DNA of 64,000 nt from Kwoniella bestiolae CBS 10118. Its lineage: Eukaryota; Basidiomycota; Tremellomycetes; Tremellales; Cryptococcaceae. Numbering within the stretch: position 1 is the first letter of the stretch; the number at the start of each line of letters is the position of its first letter. The translations under genes and the position numbers were made by a program. The stretch spans positions 1,364,001 through 1,428,000 of the forward strand of contig NC_089247.1 in assembly GCF_000512585.2 (NCBI RefSeq), read 5' to 3'. The notes under the pieces were generated by a model. The model was not told the origin of the DNA. It searched no databases and saw only the letters and a list, made by a program, of their open reading frames with translations. Shown piece after piece: positions 34,382 through 45,402 of the stretch.

Positions 34382-37300
34382 ATGACCGATTTCTTGGGGG
34401 GTGGTCCACCTCGTCCGACAACCGTGATTCCAGGTCGATGGATCATCGAGCTCCCTTCTTCCAACACGCAGATATACATTCATAGATTTAGACAAGCTGG
34501 CCAATCGGATCAAGCTGGGCCATACGATTATGATATTCATGACGTAGCGCTTGATCCATTCGAAAGAGCTTGGAAGAAAGTCAACGACAATGTCAATGAA
34601 TTGGCGCCTATCTCGCATAGTCTAGAGCAACCCTGTGCTATTATATCGAATGAGAGGGTAAACGAGAAGAGGGAGAAGGCTCTTTGGTACTTCACTACGA
34701 GTAATAGTGAGATAGATAGACCGGAAGGATTGGAGGGTGAGCTCTCATGCCTTATCCTCAAAGATGTTGCTCATCTTGAATCTTATGCAGAAATAACACC
34801 ACCCCTTCAACCTATAAGCATCACCCAATTAGTCACATGCCCAAAACATGGTCACGAATCTTCCTGTCTGGATTCAAGCTCTTCCGCTGAAGGTCGGGCA
34901 CCATGCAATGTGTCCTTGGACACCTCACAGGATGTTGCTCGTCATCTGGACTTATTGGCGTCTGCTCTGGCGGAGAAGATGGCTTGGAAGAAGGGCAATA
35001 GGATTCTAATGGGTTCTGATCGTGCAAAGTGAGTGCACAAGAAACATTCATGATGATCTGAGATGAGATACATGCTGACACGATTAATCATAGTTTAAAT
35101 CTGCTCAAAGCCGCTATTCGACCAATATCCTCCACCAAGTTACTTCTATCCCTCCAACCAATATCACCTCCCTCTTCGTCCACTTCACCTACTTCACCAA
35201 CACCTCTTCGTCTCCTTCCATTGGGTCTTCCAGCCCTTCACATATCCTCCTCAAATCCTACATCCACACAAGAACGTCACCTCTCATCCACCTTTGACTC
35301 CGCATTAGGACATACATGGAAAACTGGTCGCTCCGAAGCACGCACGCGATCCCAGATATCAGGCGAGACCCAATCGGACTGGTCGGTATATTGGGTACCC
35401 GTGACCACTCCGCCTTCTACCAAGGGTAAATCTACACCTCGACAGATAGTAGAAAAATGGCAAGCTTCTCAAGGTATATTCACCATTTGGCCAACTCACC
35501 TATCGCAACCTTACTTCAACACCGGCCAACTGCAAACGAAGAAACCTGTAATCAGACCCATAGAAGTCAAATCCTCCGATCTACTGGGCGTATCCATCGG
35601 TCTTTTTAACTTCTTATCTACGTATAAAGAGCCGGATCCTCCTCAAGAGATCGAGGAAGATGAAGATGAGGGAGACGAAAATATGGATGCTGAATCGACA
35701 GTCATCACTGCTGAACCTGAACCTGTGATAGATGACGGAGGAGGATCAGATAAGAGTGATCTGGATGATTTGTTCTCCGAGCATTCAGGTTCTAGTACAC
35801 CAATGATACCTCCTGATCAAATCTTGGGCGGTCAGCTCGAAATTCCCTTACCTATCGAAACACCGATTTCCGTATCAACGGATCAAGTGGATGATCCCAT
35901 GGGTTTCATGAGCACAGGTGTTGAGAATCGACAGCTATCGAGAAATGCGACGTCTACTACGAACGGGTTAGAAAATCCCCCGAAAGAGGAGATGGTCACT
36001 GAAGACGATTTTGCTTTCTTTGACTCGCCAAGCGATCAGATAGCGGGTGATGCGGATATCATAGAAGAGCATGGGGCGGATCAGGACATGATCGGAGGAG
36101 ATCAGATTGGATCAGATCTTCTGCCAAATTCGACAGATATCGATGCAGTCGCACCTGGTGATCATATTCTGAGTCTGGATGGCAATCCACCACACAATCA
36201 AAGCTTAGAAGAAGAAGCTCTCGATCATTTACCTCAGGCGCAGGATGCGCCCCCGCCATTTGCTAGTATCGATACAACCCTCGATCATCATGACGAAGAA
36301 ATTACACATCCTCAGGTGCTACCTCCCATACCAGCTATCATCATTCCAGATCCGATATTACAACCACCCTCGCCTATTCCAATGCCCTCAGAATGGTTCA
36401 CCACCGACATCATCCCACCTTCATTCTCTCCTCTGCCGCTCTTGCCATTATCTGATTCTCCTTTTCCTTACTCGCTTCCTACTCCCGCCCCGACGCCTTC
36501 AAGTCTGAATTGGGACCTAGTCGAGAGACTTCAACCGCCCAAGTCATCTAATCTCACTTATGCAGATGACTGGAAGATGGACGAAGAGATATCTGAGATT
36601 GACGAAGAAGAGATGTATACTGGTCCACCAACTCCTGAATCAAGTTATTTTTCTTCCGACGAAGAGGAAAATACTGTGGTTAACGATAAGAAGCGATTGT
36701 CGGAAAGTAACGGCACAGAAATCCAATTCAGTGGGATCAGGTGTATAGCCTCGGAGTGGGTTTACTTGCTATACGATACTGTTCTCGACGATGATCGAGC
36801 GAAGGCGTTGATGAGAGACTGGAATCCCTCTTGGATCAAGGATCTTACGATACTACCGCCCACATCACCTGCAGAAGTGGATAATTCGGAGTGGTACAAG
36901 GGTTTGGACCTCACTAGATTCGTGAAAGAGATGATAGGGAATAAAGCTTTGAGGGAGATGTTCGATTGGTCGGATGGTCAACATAGGAATCAATCAGCCA
37001 CTGTTACTCTGCGCAGTGGTATCGAGGGTACTTCAATAATTGAAGGAGGCATATCACTCTCCGACTTGAGTAAAGGTATGTCATAGTTCGAACTCTTACA
37101 TCAACAGAAGGGCTAACTCTTCATATGACAGACTCGAAATACCGCACTTTACCACAGCCTCAGATCTCAGCTGGGTACCATAATTACACGATCAATCTGG
37201 CCTCCCCTTCGTTGCAATACTGGACCGAACTGGGTCTACAGCCTCATGGCGGATACAAGAACGTTGAAGCTATAATTCTGTGCGAGGAGACCTTCGAGGC

Positions 37301-38770
37301 GAGGGATAAGGGCAAGCAACTTGGCTTAGAGATGAAGAGGGTTTGGGAGGTAGGTCGGACCAAACTGTATTTTCCCATTCGGAGAGCCCAAATTGATAAT
37401 TTCTGATCTCACATAGGAGCTACACCTGGGAACTCATAATACCGCTGAGGTCGGAGGTGCCATTCAAGGTGTCATAACTGTCCCAGCAGCAGTCTTCTCA
37501 GAGTCTATCGGTGAGTACACCTATCGCATATACGACTCTTATGAGCGACGTTGATCCAATTCACTTTTAGCAAATCTTATGAATCAATTTCAATCCAATG
37601 TCATCATATACGTACTTCTCCCGTCTATCACGGCCATCTCATCGTCACTCTTGAAAAGCCTATTCAACATCTCCCTATCGCCCCTGTCATCTACCGTCAT
37701 TCAGCTCGTTCCTCAATACGCTCTAGATCCTTCGCATTATCGCGAAATGGCATTCGAAGTGTATAATCGAATAGCAGAACCTATAAAAGAAATCAACGCT
37801 CGATCCATATCAGATCCATATGGGCTGTCTCAACCTTCCACATCAGATGATCATATTACCCGTCAGGCATTTACCCTTGCGCGAGCCGAAACGCCCACAC
37901 CGGAATTTAGCATGTCTTGGCCTTTAAAATCTTATGATGTGTTGAATAATGATAGGTCGATATATTGCGGGTATACGTATGACGAGGATTTGGAAGTGAC
38001 CTTGGGTTTTATAATGGATGATCTCGGGGAATTGTTTGATTGGATGGTTTGGAAAGATCCTAGGGGGATGAGATGGGATAATAGAGTGGAGAGGGTTTGG
38101 AAATGGATGAAAGGAAGAAGTGAAGGTTGGTTGATCAATTGGAAGATCAATGTGGTGCGAGTTGGGAATATTTATGGAGATGAGCTGAGAGGTGAGTGAG
38201 ATATTTCATCCGGATTCATTCCATTGCAGAGAATGCCATGCTGATGTTTATGCTGGATATTCGACAGCTTGGCGAAAGATCTCTGATAGCTCCAGAGATT
38301 CAATCACCCTGCTAACAACGGATCAAGCTCATGCCCCGCACGGTAATTGGGAAGATGATATACCCAAACCCCGAGGATTTGCCAATATCCCTCCATCAAC
38401 GATGAACGACCCGAATTCTCAGATTATCGATCTCTCCTTATCTGCGCAGATCACTACGATACCCTCCGTTAGAATACCTATCGACTTATGTCCTCCTTCA
38501 AGTCCGAATGGTCCCAAAGAGGTGGACGTGGTGTATCCTCTAACGTCGTTTATCCTTACGCACCCTGCATCTGCCAACGAGAAATACCATTCGAGAGTAT
38601 ATAATGTCTTGTCCCATCACAAGAAAGAAGATAAGAGAATGGAGGATGATCTGGGAGAAGGGATATATAGGATTGGGTGTTTGATCAGTACCAGATGGGG
38701 TATAGAGGATGGTCTGGCGGGGATACTGGGTATGGGAATGAAGGGTTTGGGTAGCCTTGCGCGAGGGTGA
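34382..38770 (+). CDS. MED13: Mediator complex subunit 13 (kinase module)
   Basis: MED13 links the CDK8 kinase module to core Mediator and so controls polymerase II engagement. Six exons (34382-35028, 35094-37075, 37132-37349, 37417-37510, 37571-38191 and 38268-38770) give 1354 residues. The N-terminal part has HSSTFDSALGHTW-like sequence (about 235-270) and the WSVYWVP segment. The centre is acidic and Pro-rich, with DDLFSEHSGSSTP around 395-410, as in MED13 proteins. The C-terminal PIWI-like part includes NYTINLASPSLQYWTELGL, an IYCGYTYDEDLEVTLGFIMDD block and a final TSFILTHPAS...YHSRVYNVLSHH segment. Splice phases agree throughout. The identity rests on overall layout and these blocks. 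It is shorter than the animal protein, as usual in yeasts. Confidence 0.85.
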
Positions 38771-39105
38771 AGTCTGTGTATTAGTGTGTTTGCGCTTGAA
38801 TGAGTCGGATAATCTGGGTTGTACAGTATGTTAGGCATTCGTAGTCATATTGTAATTGTCCTGAGTATGCATTCATCTTTGTAGATGTATATCTGCTATT
38901 TCCCATGGTCAACCAAATATCTCAATCTAAGAAACCGCACCTCCACTTTCTTCGGAATTGCTCGAAGGATGATATCATCCCGCTCGTTGCCAACCGTAAA
39001 CAACTATTCTTAATCTTCTTGTCTTGCATTCACATAACTTACCATAGTTCAGCAAGAAGCTAATAATTCCAATTCACCTGAGCGATAAAGCCAATAGCCA
39101 TTACG
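38771..39105. other. Intergenic region between MED13 and the LAMTOR2-like gene
   Basis: This holds the MED13 3' flank and the promoter of a small gene in the same direction. No motif is recognised. Confidence 0.4.
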
Positions 39106-39810
39106 ATGTTAATATCCCCCTCAAAAATCCATTCCATCCTCACCTCCCTACTCTCCCCATCCTCTTCCAGTGGCCCACATACCGCTCTATTAATCTACCC
39201 GAACGGTCATCTGGTCTCGTCAGCATCTATGGAAGACTCGTCGTCCCAGCAAGATCAGGATCAGGACCAAGACCAGGATGATGTAGGGAACGACGAGGAT
39301 GAAGAGGATGGGCAAGGAGACGAGGAGCCGTATTTGGAGACGCAGGAACGTAGGCGATTGTTATTGGGATTGGCAAGTCAGTGGAATGAGAATGAGGGTG
39401 GGAAGATGGAATGTGAGGTGCGTCTTTATTCTTTCCCTTCTCCTTCTTCCCTCCACCCTTAGGGGCTGCCTGGATGGACATACAAGGTATACTATGTTGA
39501 TGATTGATTTACATCATTGTATTTCGCATTCGCATTCGAATACAGCTCGGTAAACTCCATTTCACCTACCTCCCCCTCCCACCCTCCGACCCCGTCTCCT
39601 CAATAGGAAGGGAATCCCTACCGTCCGTCAAACCTTTGCCTATAGATGGGTTTGTGCTGGTTCTGAATGGGACGAAAGAGGTGGATTGGAAAGTGTTGGT
39701 TGGCAAGGTGAGTTTGAGTATAGTCCTTCACTTCACTCAAAACAAACAAATGTTGAGCTAATCTCTTGTTTGGTCAGTCCCAGGAGTTCCAGGATAAGTG
39801 GAGATCGTGA
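39106..39810 (+). CDS. Small roadblock-fold protein, LAMTOR2/p14-like (tentative)
   Basis: Three exons (39106-39417, 39546-39707 and 39778-39810) give 168 residues. The start, MLISPSKIHSILTSLL followed by HTALLIYPNGHLVSSAS, and then a helix with LLLGLASQWNE resemble the beginning of LAMTOR2 (p14), a roadblock protein of the Ragulator scaffold that anchors Rag GTPases and TORC1 to the lysosome or vacuole. The end, GFVLVLNGTKEVDWKVLVGKSQEF, fits the last strand and helix of that fold. Between them lies an acidic insert (about 43-78) with alternating Gln-Asp units, which ordinary LAMTOR2 lacks. The gene model is solid in frame and splice sites. The family assignment is by eye and could be another roadblock or longin-type protein. 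Confidence 0.6.
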
Positions 39811-39993
39811 ACTTGGCGATCTTCAGGTGTACGAGTGAAGATGGACAGGCAGAACAGTCAATCACGATGAAGCAATGTAATGTATAATACCCAAAATCAA
39901 ATCCGAATATCATGCATAGTTGTATATCTCTTTTCCCTCTTACTAACCCAGACAAACAGTACAACCCCTATATGACATTATGACCCTTCAATA

Positions 39994-42872
39994 CTAAATC
40001 TGCCCAACAGCACATCCATCCCCCCTCAAATCCGACCCCGCCGCCCAGACTCTCCGTCCATTCGGATCCACCACCCGCTGTATCATCTGTCCCTTCCCAG
40101 CTATAGACCTCGCATACCCCTCTGCAACCTCACACCGATGTCCCATCTTTCGTAACTCATCGACCGTCTCGGGAGAAATTCCATCTTCGAACCATATCTC
40201 ACTGTTTATATCGCCCGCTCCTGATTCGGAACCTTTTTTGGAGGTATCTGGTAGACCCGCTGAGATGCAGAATCTCGGTGCGTCAAGGGACGATTGGACG
40301 GAGAAGCCGCGTAGTTTGTTGAGCAGGACTTGCACGTGGCCTTGAGGCTGCATGAACCTGGTCGGGGACGGGGTTAGCTTTCCAATCCAGTTGAGTGATT
40401 GAGAGGGAGCTCTGCCACTCACCCTCCCATCACTCCGTAGGACATCAGCAATTCCCCATTCTGGGTCACCATAGCAGGTATAATCGTGTGGTAAGGTCTT
40501 TTACCACCTGCTATGTTGTTAGGGTGCCCCTCCTGCAGAGTGAAACCAGTCCCTCGATTCTGAAGGGTAAATCCTGTTCCCTTGGGGATGGCACCGGTAC
40601 CGAAGCCTACAGGCAAAATAAGTCATCCACTCTATGACCTCGAAGGATAGCTGGTCGTTTTTGTGCAACACGACGATCCCTCCAGTTCTCAGATATCGCA
40701 AACTTACCCGCATAGTTGGACGCAATGAAGGAACAGCTATTCCCGTCTTTATCTGAAGTTGCTAAGTAGACCGTATCACTCGAATTGATAGGATCCCCGT
40801 GGGTTATGTTTCCTGCCTTCTTCAAGTCGATAAGACCAGCTCGCTTGTTGAGGTATTCCTGATACCCGTTTTGACTTGTCAGCAATTCGACGTAAGTCAA
40901 ACAGCAAAGCTCTACTTACCTTGCTCAAAAGCTCTTTGACTGGAACATGTACCACTTCAGGATCGGTAACGTAGTATCTAGCTATTATTCGCCCGCACGG
41001 TCAGCATTTTCGCAGAATAACCTATGAGATAGCTGAACAAGATGCTTACTGTCTACAAGTATGGTAATGCCCCAATAAGCATGAGCCTATCAGATACAAC
41101 TTTTTCAGGAGATATTGCTCACCGGCAAAAGCAAGTCTCAGGGCCTCAATCAAGATATGCAAGTACAGCGTCGAGTTATGCGGTAACTCCAAGACATCAA
41201 TTCCATGTTGACTCTCTACCGCTTCGACTATCCCAAGTGCTACTAAAGCAGTCAAACCTTGACCATTTGGCGGACACTGGGTATGGACAATCAGCTTTAT
41301 GACCTGAATTTTTCGGGGTGGCAGGCGGTGGTAAGCTGTAAGGAGATCCTGTGGAGCACCCACCTCCCACAATGATATACCTTGATCTCCCGCATCACCA
41401 ACTTTGAAATCGTACTTTATCGGTTGGATCACCTCGGCATCGCATTCCGCTAGATCATCGAGGGTCATCGCCCCTCCTCCTGATTGAACGAGGTCAACGA
41501 TGGCTAATTGAAATATAGTCAATCAGTACGACATGCTCGGGCTTGTTCCGATATTGTGTGTTTGCTGATCATACCAGGGGTGGTAGACTCACCTTGAGCT
41601 ATACGACCTTTGTAGAACCCTTCTCTGCCTTGTTCAGCGACAGCTTCGAACGTGTCGGCAAGCTCGGAGTGAGTCATCACGTGAGATGCGTGTGGTGGGT
41701 TCTGGATGATTGCGCATCAGGTTTGCTACCTGTGTGCTATATGTCCACGCGAAGCTACTTACTCCATCTGGCATCATCATCCTACGTATGATGAATCAGT
41801 TCCATCAGCTGATCTATGCTTCCCGCTTTCGTTCGCCAGCTGGTCCGCACACACTCACTCTTTCCAGTTTGCGGAAGCGTTCTTGATGAGCTGTTCGGAT
41901 TTCTGCCACTATCACATACAAGGCAGGTCATCAGCATCAGCTATTTCCCTTTGTCATCACATTCTGTTCGAGAGAAAGTATGTGGGAATTGGCTCGCAGA
42001 CTTACAGCATTACTATTCAGCTCATGCTCCGGTACACCTTCCCTAGCCAATCTAATAGCAGGATCCAATATCTCCCTCATAGTCAAATTACCCGAGCCGA
42101 ATTCCGAGACAGTCTTGAGCCATCCTGCCGCTGCACAAGGTACAGTCACGGAGTTGAGGTTGGTCAGTGGGATCTGTGCGTTATTGGTATCAGCATCGGG
42201 ATCCATCTAAACCATATCCTCAGACTCCTCCGATGAAGAACTTCTACATACAGTGTCTCCTGTTATACCTTGACTTCTTAGATATTCCAGGGTCAAAGCT
42301 TTGGGTGATCTGCCCGAACCGTTCACACCTTTTACGGTCTTTGACTTGGCATCGTAGAAGAGGCAGAAGATATCTGTCAGCACATTCGGTCAGCTATTTC
42401 ATGTACTCAAGGAACGAGTCTTCTGGTAAGCTTACCACCTCCGATACCTAGGACGAGCTGGAGTGAGCTAGACTGCCTTTTCCACTGGCTGATATTCATG
42501 AAGCAGCTCACCAGTACAGGACGGCTCAGTAACGTTCAGAGCAGCAGCAGTAGCCACAGCAGCATCGGCTATACGACGTCCGAAACTCGTTGGCTGGGCA
42601 TTCCATCTTTGTCTTTGGACGACAGCTCACCTGCATTACCACCTTTGTTCAGTATCTCCAAGCCCGCTTGGCATGCTGAACAGGGACTCGATATCAGCTC
42701 TCGTCTCTTGGCTTAGCCGAACCAGGATGCACAACCTAGCTGACCACCCACCTAATGGTTGAGAAGTAGCTACCACCCCCTTTGTAGAGAAGACGGTTGA
42801 TCTTCTCGAAGGGAAATGGGAGAACTGAGGTTGGTATGAAGGGTGTAAGCGAGTAAAATCTAGAGGTGCCAT
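39994..42872 (-). CDS. Gamma-glutamyltransferase family protein
   Basis: This is an Ntn-type enzyme that cleaves or transfers the gamma-glutamyl group of glutathione. Sixteen exons were traced: 42752-42872, 42631-42675, 42512-42568, 42436-42447, 42252-42373, 42006-42206, 41859-41908, 41763-41781, 41593-41701, 41364-41503, 41123-41276, 41050-41052, 40920-40981, 40708-40858, 40423-40606 and 39994-40357. They give 597 residues. The start region (KGVVATSQPL, then GLEILNKGGNAADAAVATAAALNVTEPSCTGIGG) and DAKSKTVKGVNGSGRSP are typical. The likely autocatalytic Thr is residue 394 in SSDTVYLATSDKDGNS, followed by SFIASNYAGFGTG. No signal peptide is seen, and the sequence resembles bacterial YwrD-type enzymes more than secreted yeast Ecm38, so it may be cytosolic. 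Exons of 12, 19 and probably 3 nt are striking. Confidence 0.88.
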
Positions 42873-43422
42873 CTTGGGGTGCAGACTGAAAATCTGATAT
42901 GATATCCACTGAATGTCCCTCAGTCTGCCTATGGAAGTGAGAATAAGACTGCAGATGGATGGTGGTGATGGTGTTACTCCATGTGCTTCTTATCTTTGCT
43001 ATTGTCTGTTGATCACGTCGTATCATTAGTCCCTCCACGGACCGGTCATACCCGAAAGTGGAGGTGTCCGTCCTTTCAAAGGTCATCCGATCCTGTCGGT
43101 GATAAAGCGAGATGGTCGGATATAAGGCCGCGAGGGGATGGTGCCACATTCAGTCATTTCACGTAATACCGTCTGTATAATGGTTTACTTCTCCATCGTA
43201 GGCATCTAGTGTGGGAATTGCCAGTGTACGGTGAGTAAGGGAATCCCTTACTCCTGCTGCTGTTGCTGGTGCATCTGGCTGGTTGACACTCGTTCGTTCT
43301 GCTACCGTCGCTCCTTGCTCGTTGCTCGTTGGTTTGCAGTGTGAGCAATTCATTGAATTTGCTTTTCAAGGTCATCTGGCTCTATCTTGGTTCTCCTTCT
43401 TCATCCGTCAAAATCAGTCAAA
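42873..43422. promoter_or_regulatory. Divergent promoter region between the GGT gene and RPS23
   Basis: 550 bp between two divergent starts. The RPS23 leader is pyrimidine-rich. No specific factor site is recognised. Confidence 0.45.
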
Positions 43423-44616
43423 ATGGGTTGTGAGTATGGTTTTGTGTAGATCGAGAGGTCGTAGAAAGGAGGATGCTGATCTAGATTTGTCCTATTCCCC
43501 TCTTGCTCGCCATCACCATCACCACCTCAACAATATCAACATGTCCTATCCATCACACCCAATACCCCATATATCCTTTACTCGTATGCGTAAACGCATA
43601 CTTCCACACTCATAGCCAACAAGCCTCGAGGTTTACAAGCCGCCCGAAAGCTCAGAACTTCCAGAAGGGAGAACCGATGGGCCGACAAGAACTACAAGAA
43701 GAGGGCTCTCGGTAAATTCTACAAGACCTCGCCTACCGGTGGTTCTTCCCACGCCAAGGGTATTGTTTTGGAAAAGGTGAGTTGGGGTTTGGAGTTTGGG
43801 CTTGGGCTGGAAAGAGGATGGAAGCGTTGGTCAAGGGGATGTCAATTGGATGGGGAGAGTCACGAGTTTAGATGAGATCGCTCGATTAGGGGAAGAAAAG
43901 TGCCATGAAAACTGTTCAAGAGGATAGGACATTCATCGACAACATTAGTGGTTATCGCAAGAGGACGAGCTTGAACAAAAGAGCCAAGAAAAGATGTTAT
44001 GGAAGAGAAAATGTGATCTCAAAATATGTATACTGACTCCCATCTCCCCCTTTACCAGGTCGGTGTCGAGGCCAAACAACCCAACTCTGCTATCCGAAAA
44101 TGTGTCAGAGTCCAACTCATCAAGAACGGAAAGAAGGTTACCGCTTTCGTCCCCAATGATGGTTGTTTGAACTTTGTGAGTGTTGTTGTGGTTTTGCAGT
44201 ATAGTCTCCCCCTGTCCTCACATCTCCCAGATGTTCATCACCTACGACTTCCCATCTTACATGCCAGTACTTGTTGTCGCCGTAAACTCTCGCTGACGCT
44301 CGAGTTTACTTTTGTTGCAGACCGATGAAAACGACGAAGTTCTCATCTCCGGTTTCGGTCGACGAGGAAAAGCCAAGGGTGATATTCCCGGTGTGCGATT
44401 CAAGGTCGTCAAGGTTTCTGGTGTTGGTCTCCTCGCTCTCTGGAAGGAGAAGAAGTGAGTTTTGGTTTTTGGTTCTTGCTGCTATACACCTTATCAACCT
44501 GGCAATATCCCTCATCATATCTCTCTACCTGGCCCTGGGCGGGTGGAATGATTCTGTTATCGATGATTATGCTGATGAACTTGCTTGCAACCTACAGGGA
44601 GAAGCCTCGATCTTAA
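43423..44616 (+). CDS. RPS23: 40S ribosomal protein S23 (uS12)
   Basis: uS12 lies at the decoding centre of the small subunit. Five coding exons (43423-43429, 43616-43776, 44059-44175, 44321-44454 and 44598-44616) give 145 residues, the normal length. The first coding exon is only 7 nt (ATG GGT T), joining to make MGSNKPRGLQAARKLR. The conserved uS12 blocks GGSSHAKGIVLEK, GVEAKQPNSAIRKCVRVQL and FVPNDGCLNF are complete, including the KQPNSA decoding loop and the PND loop. The end is WKEKKEKPRS. The second intron (282 nt) is much longer than the others, and the first (186 nt) has a perfect hairpin near its 3' end. Identity is certain. Confidence 0.97.
43584..43601 (+). other. Perfect hairpin in the first intron of RPS23
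   Basis: GTATGCG (43584-43590), a TAAA loop and CGCATAC (43595-43601) form a perfect 7-bp stem with a 4-nt loop, ending 14 nt before the acceptor at 43615. Confidence 0.85.
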
Positions 44617-45402
44617 GCTGCTCGTCAACATACCATGAAAAATTCAGCATTGTTATCGTATTTTTTTGGTTTGGACGACTGGGATGCATGTATGATCTGA
44701 CACCACGAGGCGGGATTTGGTTTGATGATCTGAGGTTCTTGTTGGCATTGGCATTGGCATTGGCATTGTCATGGGGGTGTTGCTTGAAAGTGGACATTCG
44801 GCTTGGTAGAGAGCACAAAGTTGAGAGCAGGTTAGGGGTTACTTGACAGAAGAGGCACTGTTGTGAATGACGGTAGACACCATGTTCATGTCGCGCGCAC
44901 CTTTCCAGTGCACTTGCACTTCGAGCTCTCATACATCGCGCAGGTGGATTCTGATGGGGCAAACGATCACTCCTGAGTGCTGGTCTTTCCAATTTCACGA
45001 GGATGTATGCCTTCCACATTGTTAGAAAGATTGAAGAGAATTCGAAATGAGCCAGAGTGACTGTGACTGTTTCACATTTCCTACCATGTCGTTCTTTGTT
45101 CATCTGTGTGTCGTGTGTATCACTGCACTGTGTCACCATAGTGTACATCGCACAGATCACTTGTATGGCATATCATCGTTCACTTCCTGATCATCATGTA
45201 GTAACGATATCATCATACCCAACAGAGCATAGAATATAGAGTAGAACACATAGATCACGCCTAGATATCACACTCACACCTCCCAGCCCCAGCCCCAGCC
45301 TCAGACTCCTTTCATACCCAGGACTTATCGCTCAGTGCTTCGACGACCCAGTCCTACTCTTTCATCGTTTATTCGTCGTTTCTTTTGCGTCAAGTGCAGA
45401 AC
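44617..45402. other. Intergenic region between RPS23 and the next gene
   Basis: This holds the RPS23 3' flank and the next promoter. A short hexamer repeat, TTGGCA x4, lies at 44742-44765. No gene is seen. Confidence 0.45.
44742..44765 (+). repeat. Four copies of TTGGCA
   Basis: Perfect hexamer tandem repeat downstream of RPS23; a degenerate fifth unit (TTGTCA) follows. Confidence 0.9.
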
